From the NCBI GenBank assembly GCA_006386115.1, contig VFIW01000092.1:186001-250000 (forward strand): a stretch of DNA of 64,000 nt, in the 5' to 3' direction. This DNA is from Globisporangium splendens. Taxonomy: Eukaryota; Oomycota; Peronosporomycetes; Pythiales; Pythiaceae. Both the position numbers and the translations under genes were made by a program. A model generated the notes under the pieces. The model ran no database searches and was not told the DNA's origin. It saw only the letters and a list, made by a program, of their open reading frames with translations. Positions 1 through 9,384 of the stretch are shown one piece after another (the first letter of the stretch is position 1; every line of letters begins with the position of its first letter).

Positions 1-2
1 TT

Positions 3-2675
3 GCTGCAGTCTTGTTCCTGTCCCTTGGCCAAGCGTCCCAGATTCCAACGTTTATCACTGCTCGCGATATCTTCTACAAGCAGCGTCGAGCAAACTTCTT
101 CCGCACTTCTTCGTATGTGCTTGCGAACTCAGTTGCTCAGATCCCAATGGCTATCGGTGAGACAATCTTGTTCGGGACCTTGGTGTACTGGATGTGTGGT
201 TTCTCGACCCAGGCCGTTCAGTTCATCGTCTTTGAGGTGATTCTGTTGCTCACGAACTTGGCATTCGGCGCGTGGTTCTTCTTCCTCGCCGCAGTGTGCG
301 CTGACAACAACATCGCAACACCTCTGTCTATGGTCTCGATCCTGGTCTACATCATTTTTGCTGGTTTCATCGTGACCAAGAGCCAAATTCCAGACTACTT
401 CATCTGGCTGTACTGGATCAGTCCTGTGAGTTGGAGTCTTCGTGCTCTAGCGGTGAACCAGTATCGTTCGGGCACTTTCGACGTGTGCGAGTACGGCGGT
501 GTGAACTACTGCGAGCAGTTCAATAACCAGAAGATGGGTCAATACTACCTGAACCTGTTTGATGTGCCTTCTGAGAAGACGTGGGTGCCATACGCTATCA
601 TCGTTATGGTGGCACTGTACGTGGTTTTCATGTTCTTGTCCTTCTTGGCGCTCGAGTACAAGCGGTACGAAGCACCAGAGAATGTTACGATCACTAAAAG
701 GGATGCGGCGGAAGACGGGTACTTCTTTGCAGAAACGCCAAAAAGCACGGAGACTGCTTCTCGCGTTGACTCTGACTCAGTCATTTTGGAAGTTAACGCG
801 AACGAAACTGGCATCACTCCTGTGACACTGGCATTCAAGGATCTGCGGTACAGCGTGCCACTTCCGAGTAACCCAAAAGAATCGATTTATCTCCTCAAGG
901 GTATCAGTGGCTACGCTTTGCCAGGCACGATGACTGCTCTCATGGGTTCATCTGGCGCCGGTAAGACGACGTTGATGGATGTGATCGCTGGTCGCAAGAC
1001 GGGTGGCAAGATCCAGGGTCAAATTTTGTTGAATGGCTACGAAGCCAATGATCTGGCGATTCGTCGCTCGACTGGGTACTGTGAGCAGATGGACATCCAC
1101 TCGGAAGCCTCGACGATCCGTGAAGCCTTGACTTTCAGTGCATTCTTGCGCCAGGACAGCAGTGTGCCAGATAGCAAGAAGTTTGACTCGGTGAACGAGT
1201 GTCTTGATTTGCTGGACATGCACGCCATTGCCGACCAGATCATCCGCGGCAGCTCGGTGGAACAGATGAAGCGTTTGACGATTGGTGTGGAGCTGGCTGC
1301 TCAGCCGAGTGTGCTTTTCTTGGATGAACCCACGAGTGGTCTCGATGCTCGCTCGGCCAAGCTGATCATGGACGGCGTGCGTAAGGTGGCGAACACGGGT
1401 CGTACGATCGTGTGCACGATCCATCAGCCTTCGTCGGAGGTGTTTTTCTTGTTTGACAGTTTGCTGTTGCTGAAGCGTGGTGGCGAGACTGTGTTCTTCG
1501 GTGACCTTGGCAAGAACTGCCGCAACTTGATCAACTACTTTGAGAACATCCCAGGCGTGGCTCCGATTACCCCCGGCTACAACCCTGCGACTTGGATGTT
1601 GGAGTGCATTGGTGCTGGTGTTGGGAACACGTCTGCTGATGACACTGACTTTGTCCAGGTGTTCAACAACAGTGAGCACAAGAGAAAGTTGGATGCGACG
1701 ATGGCGAAACCAGGTGTCTGCGCTCCAGCGCCAGGTGCTCAAGAGCTCATTTTCACACAAAAGCGTGCTGCGAGTTCTGCTGTGCAGATGAAGTATGTGG
1801 TCGGTCGTTTCATGGACTTGTACTGGCGTACTCCGTCGTACAACTTGACTCGATTCATGATGTCAGTCATCTTGGCTTTGCTTTTCGGAACGATCTTCGT
1901 CGATGCCGAGTATGCTTCGTACCAAGGTGTCAACTCTGGCGTCGGCATGATCTTTGTGGCGACGTTGTTCAGCGGTATGGTGTCTTTCAATAGTGTTTTG
2001 CCGATTGCTTCCGCAGAACGCGCGTCGTTTTACCGTGAACGTGCTTCGCAGACGTACAATGCGCTGTGGTACTTTTTGGGCTCGACAGTTGCCGAGGTGC
2101 CGTATGTGTTCTTCAGTGGTCTGCTCTTCACTGTGATCTTCTACCCCATGGTCGGCTTCACTGGTTTTGGCACAGCTGTTCTCTTCTGGCTCAACTTGTC
2201 GCTTCTGATTCTGTTGCAGACGTACATGGGCCAGTTTTTGGCGTACGCTTTGCCAAGTGAAGAGGTTGCTGCGATCATCGGTGTGCTTGTGAACTCAATT
2301 TTCTTCTTGTTCATGGGCTTCAGTCCTCCAGCAAACGCGATCCCTTCGGGTTACAAGTGGCTGTACAAGATCACGCCTCAGCGATTCCCGCTGTCGATTG
2401 CTGTGTCGCTCGTATTCGCTGATTGCGATGAACTGCCAACGTGGAACGAGACGCTCGGGCAATACGAGAACATTGGCTCCAAATTGGGCTGCAAGCCATT
2501 GGCGAACGCGCCTGTCAGCATTGGCCACACGACGGTGAAGCAGTTCACGGAAGACGTGTTCGGTATGGAGCACGATAACATTGTGCCGTACTTTTTCATC
2601 GTGCTCGGCTACATCGTCGGGTTCCGAATCCTCGCCGCCCTCGCGCTCCGCTACATCAACCATCAGAAACGTTAG
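3..2675 (+). CDS. PDR-type (ABCG) ABC transporter, C-terminal part, 5' truncated by window edge
   Basis: The frame is open from the window edge to a TAG at 2673-2675, so only the C-terminal part (about 890 residues) is present. In order it shows the end of the first transmembrane domain, a linker with acidic and Ser-rich stretches, a second nucleotide-binding domain with Walker A GSSGAGKTT (near 945-971), a signature SVEQMKRLTIGVEL (near 1251-1292) and Walker B VLFLDEPTSGLD (near 1312-1347), then a second six-helix transmembrane domain (about 1820-2660) with the GFSPPANAIPSGYKWLY-type loop typical of PDR pumps. Full-size fungal and oomycete PDR proteins are about 1,300-1,400 residues and sit in the plasma membrane, where they export hydrophobic drugs, sterols or plant toxins. 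The substrate cannot be told from sequence. The signature loop has Met where many PDR NBD2 copies have Arg or Lys. No intron is seen in the visible part. Confidence 0.95.
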   Translation, partial: AAVLFLSLGQASQIPTFITARDIFYKQRRANFFRTSSYVLANSVAQIPMAIGETILFGTLVYWMCGFSTQAVQFIVFEVILLLTNLAFGAWFFFLAAVCADNNIATPLSMVSILVYIIFAGFIVTKSQIPDYFIWLYWISPVSWSLRALAVNQYRSGTFDVCEYGGVNYCEQFNNQKMGQYYLNLFDVPSEKTWVPYAIIVMVALYVVFMFLSFLALEYKRYEAPENVTITKRDAAEDGYFFAETPKSTETASRVDSDSVILEVNANETGITPVTLAFKDLRYSVPLPSNPKESIYLLKGISGYALPGTMTALMGSSGAGKTTLMDVIAGRKTGGKIQGQILLNGYEANDLAIRRSTGYCEQMDIHSEASTIREALTFSAFLRQDSSVPDSKKFDSVNECLDLLDMHAIADQIIRGSSVEQMKRLTIGVELAAQPSVLFLDEPTSGLDARSAKLIMDGVRKVANTGRTIVCTIHQPSSEVFFLFDSLLLLKRGGETVFFGDLGKNCRNLINYFENIPGVAPITPGYNPATWMLECIGAGVGNTSADDTDFVQVFNNSEHKRKLDATMAKPGVCAPAPGAQELIFTQKRAASSAVQMKYVVGRFMDLYWRTPSYNLTRFMMSVILALLFGTIFVDAEYASYQGVNSGVGMIFVATLFSGMVSFNSVLPIASAERASFYRERASQTYNALWYFLGSTVAEVPYVFFSGLLFTVIFYPMVGFTGFGTAVLFWLNLSLLILLQTYMGQFLAYALPSEEVAAIIGVLVNSIFFLFMGFSPPANAIPSGYKWLYKITPQRFPLSIAVSLVFADCDELPTWNETLGQYENIGSKLGCKPLANAPVSIGHTTVKQFTEDVFGMEHDNIVPYFFIVLGYIVGFRILAALALRYINHQKR

Positions 2676-3008
2676 GCGTGTGGAGAGCTATCGAAAATTT
2701 TGCATATATACTGCATTTTGTCTTCATGTGATACCATTAAACACAATAAATCATTTTTCAGACTAGACAGGATGAATCTGGTGGATACAGATTTGATGAC
2801 CTTTTTACGAAGTCAAACTGAGGCATGCTTGTCTTGCTTTTTGCCAAAAAAATCCACGGTCGATTGCTGCCTTCAGGGTCAGAAATGGGTCAGATTTGTT
2901 TGTTTATATTTATAAGGTGAGGTATATTTAGGTTCATCGTCGTGACCTACAATATCCATTCTCCTACATAATCTCAATTACGAATTTCATCTAGGAGTGT
3001 AAATGTGT
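2676..3008. other. 3' flank of the transporter, no gene seen
   Basis: AT-rich sequence after the transporter stop. It has A/T runs suitable for 3'-end formation (for example around 2745-2760), and no open frame resembles a protein. Confidence 0.4.
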
Positions 3009-3392
3009 CTATAGCGCGGATTGCAATAGATCATTTCTAACTGCTAAATTATCTTTGACCAGGATGGCATGTTCTCTTGGTCCTATGTGAGGCTGCCTTG
3101 TGTTGTCCAATGACCTTGGGTCTTCCGAACTTCTCATAAGCCAATGCATGACGTCGTTGTCAAGATCCTGGGTGAGATTGTTGAAAGCAGCTATTTGAGT
3201 TGGGAAGTGAACCTGCGTTGAGGTTCTGGTGTCCATGGCTAGGTTGGCGGCTGAGTCCGCCATCTTGTTGAAGGCACGGTAGTGATGGTACCATCCTCGG
3301 ATGTCGATGCAATCCGCGAGTCGTCGACTTGTCTGGTATAAACGTGCCAATCGGTGCTGTCGAGGGGACCGATGCATTGTGACGCATGTCAC
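3009..3392 (-). pseudogene. Fragment of a LINE-type RNase H domain
   Basis: A 127-codon minus-strand frame contains an array like the end of the RNase H domain of L1/Tx1-like LINEs in oomycetes: a Leu/Ala-rich helix, then GWYHHYRAFNKMADSAANLAMD and a following T.TSTQV segment. The NKMAD..AN.AMD block holds the conserved C-terminal RNase H Asp. No reverse transcriptase or endonuclease is attached on either side, so this is an isolated remnant. It lies on the opposite strand to the gypsy element that follows. The family call rests on pattern recognition only. Confidence 0.5.
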
Positions 3393-4199
3393 TTCCAGCT
3401 ACTGGATTGCTGGGTAGTGACACGGCAGAGTGTTTAAAAATGCGCGATTGTCGGCGCATATCAATGTGAACTCTGTGCATGTCAATGTCAATATTGTTAT
3501 TGTTGACCAATGGATTGTCAATATTGTGGATATCTTATATCAGAAATTGGCGCATGTCAATATTGCGGAGAACTGACGCAAGGCGCATATCTGTGTAAGA
3601 TTCATTGCCACCAAGTAACATGCATTAGTTTATATTGAGTTTTATATACAGATCAAGATTCATAGCAGTACTGAGCAGCAGTAGTAAGAGTGAGTTTTTC
3701 TTCTTTCAGATTTTGTAACTCTTATTCAATTTTTCCTTCCAAGCATCAAGCCTTCCTCAAGATAAAGTGTTACATAGTAGCACTTGTTGGTCCGTCCAAG
3801 CGCGTCTTCTTTTTTTGGACTTCTTCGCAAGCAAATTTCGGGTTTTTCTTCCCGTCCTATTTTGCCCTTTACAATCAGTGGCCACATCGTGGGAAGCTGA
3901 TTTAGGACAAATTTAGGACATCGACACGGGATCTCTTTGCTGGTCACACAGTGGGAAGGCAAGGATATTCTACTACTTGGAGTGTTGGTCACATAGTGAG
4001 AAAACACTTGGGGTAGGTTCCAACACAGTAGACGACTCTTTGGTTCTATCCAGAGAGGACAGTACCTTCGGGGAAAGTTCTACTAGGAACTAGTCAACAG
4101 GGGATAGTCAGTCTAAGGTTAAGCGTAGTTGCACGCCCTCGCTCAAGGCACACTTGAGCCTTGGCATCGCCAACTACTACCCGGCGACTCCTACTGTTT
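3393..4199 (+). repeat. Probable 5' LTR and leader region of gypsy element 1
   Basis: This stretch precedes the first reading frames of the plus-strand gypsy element and has no convincing gene. Around 3450-3600 it carries short direct repeats: GCGCATATC twice, GCATGTCAAT twice and GTCAATATTG three times. TATATTG/TTATATACAG AT-rich boxes lie at about 3630-3650. Such repeats and boxes would fit an LTR promoter. The matching 3' LTR is absent because the element is truncated at 7590, so LTR ends and primer-binding site cannot be defined here. Confidence 0.35.
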
Positions 4200-4565
4200 A
4201 TGGGAAGATACAAACCGAGTGTTCACTCGAAAAAAGGACCAAAGAAGCCTAAGAAACCTCAGGCTTTGCAAGGTTCTGAAGAGTCGAACTTAGCGCCATT
4301 GCCGGACGCGACCCTAAGTGAGTTCCGTTTTGCTGGTCCTAGAGACGCAAACGAACTTGATAGTTTACGGGCGAACCTAATTGAAGCGAACAAAAGGGTT
4401 CAACGTATTCTTGGTCGATTCAAACGCGAGGTAGAGTACTGTACTCTTCGCAAACCAAAGACCAAGGTTTTAAATACTCTCCAAACTATCCATTTGTTGT
4501 CAGAGGAGATTAATTATTACGCTCATCGTAAAATCACTCGGGATTTAACTTCAAATAATCAATAA
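4200..4565 (+). CDS. Small basic ORF upstream of gag, element 1
   Basis: About 121 codons start at the first ATG (4200) and end at TAA before the gag ATG at 4623. The frame is open further upstream without an ATG. The N-terminus is Lys-rich (SKKGPKKPKKP) and the middle is predicted helical (DANELDSLRANLIEANKRVQ), followed by another basic helix. I do not recognise a family. The position directly before gag suggests an accessory or nucleocapsid-like product of the retroelement, but it could equally be leader sequence. Confidence 0.4.
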   Translation: MGRYKPSVHSKKGPKKPKKPQALQGSEESNLAPLPDATLSEFRFAGPRDANELDSLRANLIEANKRVQRILGRFKREVEYCTLRKPKTKVLNTLQTIHLLSEEINYYAHRKITRDLTSNNQ

Positions 4566-4622
4566 GTTTTTCCCATTTTTTTGGTTCATTTTATTCCCTA
4601 TTGAAAGTCCAGCGTGTCTACC

Positions 4623-6485
4623 ATGAGTTCAAGAAGAGGTAGATATACTGAGGGAACGTCGCCGAATCCACGACCGAGACAAAGAAGTCGTGAGGCACCA
4701 AATGAGCGTGAACATGAATCAGGACAGAGTGCTGTTCCTGACAATTCAGTTCCTCCTCAGCCGGCTGCTCAGCAGAGCACGGCAAATAATCCGACGGAAG
4801 GAAGGTTTTCAGTGGAACAAATGTTACTATTTTTGCAACAGCAGCAACAATTGTTCCAAATGCAACTTCAAGCCCAGTCGCAGCAAGCCAACATGCACAT
4901 GAATGCTCAAATGGAACAGTCGAACCAACGTTTTGAGCAATTGCTGTTGGCTGATCATGGGGAACGTAAGAACACCCACCCGCCTGTTTATGATGGGAAG
5001 CTTAACGAAGATCTAGAACTGTGGATTTTTGCCACTGAGGAATACTACTCATCGAAGAAGTCAGTGATGCATGCTGAATCCTCTGATTTTGCGACTATGA
5101 TATCCAGTAATTTGGGCAAGACTGTCCTTAACTGGTGCCGTGCCTTCTCGGCTCAATGCGAGTCTGAGAACGTGCCGAAGTCATGGTCGTTGTTTAAAAC
5201 TAGACTTCGTGAACGTTTCCGTCCCAAAGATTTTGAGTACAACCTGCGGGAGAGGTTGTTTCACCTCAAACAAACTGGCTCGATCCATGAGTATGTCTCG
5301 CGTTTTCAAGACTTACTCTCGCAGTCAGAGTTGCCAATTTCCGAAATGGAAAAGCGATTCTACTTCCAAAACGGATTGAGGAATGAGACAGCCAAGAAAA
5401 TAAAGGAGGAAAGTCCTAGCCGTCTGGCTGATGTCATTGAGATTGCATCGAATTTTGAGTTTGCTCATTTTGCTGGCAAGTCCCCACAAACCAGCAGCAC
5501 TGGAAGTATCAGCAAACCAAAAGCGGAAAAGAAGCAATTCTCACAAAAATCAAAGGACAAGCAGAAAGACGACTGGAAGAAGACTGCCACCTGCCACAAA
5601 TGCGGAAAGAAAGGGCATACCGCACCGGATTGTCGGGCAAAGAAAGAGACAGCCAATTTTATCAACGGTTCTTTCTATGCAATTCTGGAAGTAAGTGCGA
5701 AAGCTTTCAGTGAAGATACCGAACAGGTTGATGTTTCCATCTTCATTGACAACGGATGCAGTATAAATGGCATTTCACCTGAACTGGCAGAAAAGCTCCA
5801 CTTGATCGTTGAAGAAGATCCATCCCAGACTATGCAAATTAGTCTTGGGTTTGGCGAGACGATTGTAAAGCCAAAGCGATTGGCAGTGATGCATCTTGCT
5901 ATTACTGGATTTCCGATTTTACGCCAGAAATTCCAGGTTATGCCAATTCCTGAAGGAAAGGATGTGATTTTGGGTATGATGTGGTTACGTGAGCAGAATC
6001 CAGAAACCGACTGGGAAGCTCTCAAGTTGAAGCCTAGAGACGTCGAGCTCTTGCTTGAGTTAAACAAACCACTTGTAAAGGTTCCACAGCCAGTCAAGCA
6101 TTGTCAACTGGTGAAGCAAAACAAAGAGATTTTTAATTTCTATTGTGAGCACGGTCGTCAAGGATCTCTTGGGGAGACAAAAATTATCACCCCTACCGAG
6201 TTCGAGAAAGAACTTCGGCAAAGTAAGGACTTAGAGGCAGTGTTTGCGATCAATCCTCATGTCTCTGAGAAAGCAGAACGATTTCAGAAACAAGGATGTG
6301 ACCAATTGAGAAATAATCCAGCATACGAAGTCTTGCAAAAATACAAAGATTCCGTTTTCGTACTGAGTTACCTAACTCAACTCCGCCAATCCGTGACGGC
6401 ATTGAACATGAAATTCAGTTGGTGCCGGGCACGAAGCCAATTAGCGTTCGTCAGTGGAGACAGAGCTCTGAACAGCGCAAAGTGA
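4623..6485 (+). CDS. Gag and protease polyprotein of Ty3/gypsy element 1
   Basis: The ATG at 4623 opens a frame of about 620 codons. It starts with a Gln-rich N-terminus and continues with a retrotransposon-gag capsid-like domain (around codons 130-280, with an FRPKDFEYNLRERLFHLKQ-like helix), a CCHC zinc knuckle (CHKCGKKGHTAPDCR, near 5590-5634) and a retropepsin-like segment VDVSIFIDNGCSING (near 5727-5772). The active-site triad reads D-N-G rather than the usual D-T-G or D-S-G, which is unusual and may affect protease activity. The frame loses contact with the polymerase frame at about 6345-6360 and ends at 6485 in frame-shifted sequence. Whether that shift is programmed or a mutation cannot be decided from one copy. 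Confidence 0.85.
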   Translation: MSSRRGRYTEGTSPNPRPRQRSREAPNEREHESGQSAVPDNSVPPQPAAQQSTANNPTEGRFSVEQMLLFLQQQQQLFQMQLQAQSQQANMHMNAQMEQSNQRFEQLLLADHGERKNTHPPVYDGKLNEDLELWIFATEEYYSSKKSVMHAESSDFATMISSNLGKTVLNWCRAFSAQCESENVPKSWSLFKTRLRERFRPKDFEYNLRERLFHLKQTGSIHEYVSRFQDLLSQSELPISEMEKRFYFQNGLRNETAKKIKEESPSRLADVIEIASNFEFAHFAGKSPQTSSTGSISKPKAEKKQFSQKSKDKQKDDWKKTATCHKCGKKGHTAPDCRAKKETANFINGSFYAILEVSAKAFSEDTEQVDVSIFIDNGCSINGISPELAEKLHLIVEEDPSQTMQISLGFGETIVKPKRLAVMHLAITGFPILRQKFQVMPIPEGKDVILGMMWLREQNPETDWEALKLKPRDVELLLELNKPLVKVPQPVKHCQLVKQNKEIFNFYCEHGRQGSLGETKIITPTEFEKELRQSKDLEAVFAINPHVSEKAERFQKQGCDQLRNNPAYEVLQKYKDSVFVLSYLTQLRQSVTALNMKFSWCRARSQLAFVSGDRALNSAK

Positions 6486-7590
6486 TCATGGAGTGGACCA
6501 AAGAGATGGCCAAAGCTGGAATTATTCGGCCAAGTACGTCTGCATTCAGTGCACCAACCTTTTGTGTGAAGAAACCGGTTGGATGGAGAATTGTCCATGA
6601 CTACCGCCAATTGAATCAGAAAGCGATTTTACCCGCCATTCCTATGCCACGCAAGGAAGACACTTTTGACGCCATGTCAAAGAGTCAATGGTTTTCGTGT
6701 ATAGATTTACTTTGGGGTTATTACCAAGTCAAACTCCGAGAATCCGACATACCATTTGCCGCATTTTCTACCCCCGATGGGTTATTTGAGTGCCTTGTCA
6801 CGCCAATGGGTCTCAGCGGTTCTCCTGGTACTTTCAATCGTCTGTTGCAGAAAGTATTCAGTGATTTGCGCGATGTCATGCGCATCTATTTTGACGACAT
6901 CTACGTCTTTACAACCGGCAGGGACGTGAAGGAACATGTAGCAGCTTTGGACAGAGTTCTGAAACGATGTGAAGAACAACAGCTCTACATTAAGTTGTCA
7001 AAATGTCAGTTTTGTGTCGAGGAAATTCCATGCTTGGGAGACTTTGTAGGTCGAAATGGAGTCCGGATGGACCCAGACAAAGTCAGGATCATTACTGAGT
7101 GGCCAGTACCCAAGACCAAGCACCAAATGGAAAGCTTTCTAGGGACTACTGTGTATGTCTCTAGATTCTGCAAGGACTGTGCGCAATTTTCTGGTCCTTT
7201 GCATGAGGCGCTCAAAGGCAAACGTTCCAAAGACACTGTCCGGCTTGACAACAATCAGCTACAGTGTTTTGAGGAGCTTAAACGTCGCCTTTCTGCTCCT
7301 CCAGTACTTGCGTTGCCAGACTTTGACAAACCGTTTGGCATTCGCATGGATGCATCGAACTACGCTGTGGGAGGCGTCCTCTTTCAAAAGGAGGGAGGGA
7401 TTGAGCATCCGATAGCGTTTACTGGCAGGAAAACGAAAGCTGCAGAACTCAACTATCCCGTTCAGGAACAGGAGTTGTTGGCTATTATGCACGCTTTGCG
7501 AGTTTGGCGCATTTATTTGGTCGACAAACCATTTATGGTGGAGACCGATCACAAGAGCTTGGAAACTATTCTGACTCAAAAGACCACAAA
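6359..7590 (+). pseudogene. Reverse transcriptase/RNase H of gypsy element 1, truncated
   Basis: In the frame after the shift, the sequence resumes at the N-terminal RT region (ELPNSTPPIRDGIEHEI-like) and runs through RT motifs, including the polymerase core YFDDIYVF (near 6888-6911) and the PMGLSGSPGTF block, into RNase H (RMDASNYAVGGVLF, then ETDHKSL). It stops abruptly at 7590, inside RNase H, where the LTR of element 2 begins; the last codons to the stop at 7609 are LTR sequence. Integrase, the rest of RNase H and the 3' LTR are missing. The gag and protease frame lies immediately upstream on the same strand. Confidence 0.85.
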
Positions 7591-8240
7591 TGTAAGAGGG
7601 CGCTGTTAACAACAGTCCCTCAAACACGGCACACACGCTTGTGCCAGAGGAAGCGATCTCCCGACTTGGAGGGAGGAACGAAGACTTGAGTACTTGGAGG
7701 AAAATTTGCAACTGAATTAAAAATGGTTATGGTTCCTGTCGCTACTTACAAATGAACCCCAAGGGATCCTACAGGTTTTATAACTAAAACATAAACATAC
7801 ACAAGAAAACCTATGAATCTGATATATAAAACCTTGGGTACACTGAGGTTGAACCTACGGGATCTTCTAGAAGCTTGAACTTCAAGTCTTATTTAAAATC
7901 CCTGCAAAGTGATTGGCTCGCGCCACTCACTCCAGGCGGCAGAGACACGTCGGTCTCGTCGCCAATCCAGTTTCCCAAGCAGGAACCATCACTCAGTACT
8001 TGATTAGTACATGGATGTCATTGCTCAGTACTGATTAGTACATGAGAACAACATCTGCACTGATCAGCACAGAGAACACTCGTGACGTCATCGAATGACG
8101 TCACACGTGCATGTGGGGACCGTATTACCGTAACCCCTTTGTTATTTGTGTCTCCACAATGCACGCTGAAGGTGGTGTGTGACACACTAGATCTGGGGAC
8201 AGATCCACCTTCATGTAATGGCTGGTTATGGCCCATTACA
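7591..8240 (-). repeat. 3' LTR of element 2 (left copy)
   Basis: 650 bp starting TGTAAGAGGG and ending GCCCATTACA, matching 14592-15241. It truncates the RNase H frame of element 1 at 7590. Differences from the right copy are scattered substitutions plus a few single-base indels. Confidence 0.9.
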
Positions 8241-8253
8241 TCATCCCCTCCTT
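8241..8253 (-). other. Polypurine tract of element 2
   Basis: Read on the minus strand this is AAGGAGGGGATGA, directly abutting the inner end of the 3' LTR. That is the expected position and composition of the plus-strand primer of a gypsy element. Confidence 0.75.
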
Positions 8254-8316
8254 AAAGTCACAAGTACCTTGCGTACTTTTGCAGACCTTTCGGAGCAGTT
8301 CACTTTGCAATTGGCA

Positions 8317-9384
8317 ATGAAGCGACCAAGTGACCAAGTGAACCGTGAAGAACGTCCGTCGTCCAAGCGACAGCAGACAGCTCCAGAACTCTTCGACATT
8401 TCTCCCATTCTGAAGAAGAAGGGGAGCTCGAGTTCTACAAGGAGCGGTTCTTCAGTTGGCGTCGGATCAACGATCGCGATGATCCGAACCAACCCATCGT
8501 AGCTCAGAGAGACTCATGGCGAACATTTGTTCGTCTTGAGAACGAGAACAAGATGGAGCGTCTTCTTCGTCGTGGCAATGCTCGTGCCCAAAGAAGAACT
8601 CCCGCTGACGACAGAGCGAACCGTAGCTCTGGTCGTCGTAGTGTCGCCCCTGGCGACGCTACAAGCAGTTCTCATAGCTGCGGACCACATCGGGAACATC
8701 AGACTCCAATGTCTGACGAGGCTCCCACGTGTCCGAGCTCGGTGGATATCCACGCCACCGAACTCTGTAGAAGCGCTGATGGTTCAACTGCTTCTTTCCT
8801 CGACGATGAGTCGGTCGATCTTCATGATCAACAATCGACTCAACCACCCAGCGATGCTCTCCCTGAGAGTCTAACAACGGGGGACTGGGCAGAACCTTCT
8901 GTCAGATCGTCGATCTTCGACTCGTGATCGGCGACAAGGTTCTCGAGACTCTCGCAGCGTTCCTCAAGCGTCGAACAACGCTGCTGCAAAGCCTCGATTT
9001 GCCCACGATGAGCACTCTTCCACTTCCAGAGTCGCTCAATCGTTTTCTCGTTCAGCCCCACGTTCGGCTTTGGAGTCCCGTTTCGAGGAACGGTTCCAAC
9101 AGGTTCAGGACGAACTTGTTCGACTCCGGAAGAACGAGAAGTCTCGTGAGTCGGCTCACGATCGCCTGTTGCGCTCTGTGGAAGAGGCAGGTTCGGCTCT
9201 CGAGGTACTTCGTGGTGAGTACCATTCTCGCCTTCAAGCGTTGGAGGCAGTGAAGGACCAATCCTTCGACGTCCTGCAACTCCTGTACGCCGAGAAGAAT
9301 CTCCAGAGCGATGAGCTGTTTGCTCTTCGCAATCAAGTGGAGAAGCTTCACGATCAGCTCGATCGTTTGCGGGAGATCTCGTAG
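8317..9384 (+). pseudogene. Antisense coiled-coil ORF opposite the integrase tail and chromodomain
   Basis: On the strand opposite the element's pol gene, an ATG at 8317 opens a frame (MKRPSDQVNREERPSSKRQ) that after a shift near 8408 continues as an acidic-then-aromatic segment (SEEEGELEFYKERFFSWRR) and an Arg-rich part. After a second shift near 8875 it continues as a strongly heptad-like coiled coil (ESRFEERFQQVQDELVRLR... to LHDQLDRLREIS) ending at TAG 9382-9384. It covers the interval between the integrase GPY/F region and the 3' LTR, where plant Ty3/gypsy families such as Grande and Retand carry antisense ORFs. The 8875 shift coincides with the one that separates pol from the chromodomain on the other strand. 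It may be a real antisense gene or a shadow of a low-complexity linker. Confidence 0.4.
8659..8877 (-). CDS. Chromodomain of element 2 (integrase C-terminus, out of frame)
   Basis: A 72-codon minus-strand frame matches a chromodomain: HRWVVESIVDHEDR (first strand and aromatic cage start), an Arg/Lys loop, FYRVRWRGYPPSSDTWEP (the W.GY....TWEP core) and a C-terminal helix. In chromoviruses this domain is fused to the integrase C-terminus and directs integration to marked chromatin. Here it overlaps the end of the pol frame (8840-8877) in a different phase, so a one-base shift near 8875 disconnects it from integrase. Confidence 0.85.
   Translation of the reverse strand: MLDSQGEHRWVVESIVDHEDRPTHRRGKKQLNHQRFYRVRWRGYPPSSDTWEPRQTLESDVPDVVRSYENCL

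Noticed and set aside
948..1760. A 270-codon minus-strand frame opposite the ABC transporter
   Set aside because: Low-complexity His/Arg-rich translation exactly opposite the conserved nucleotide-binding domain; a shadow frame.
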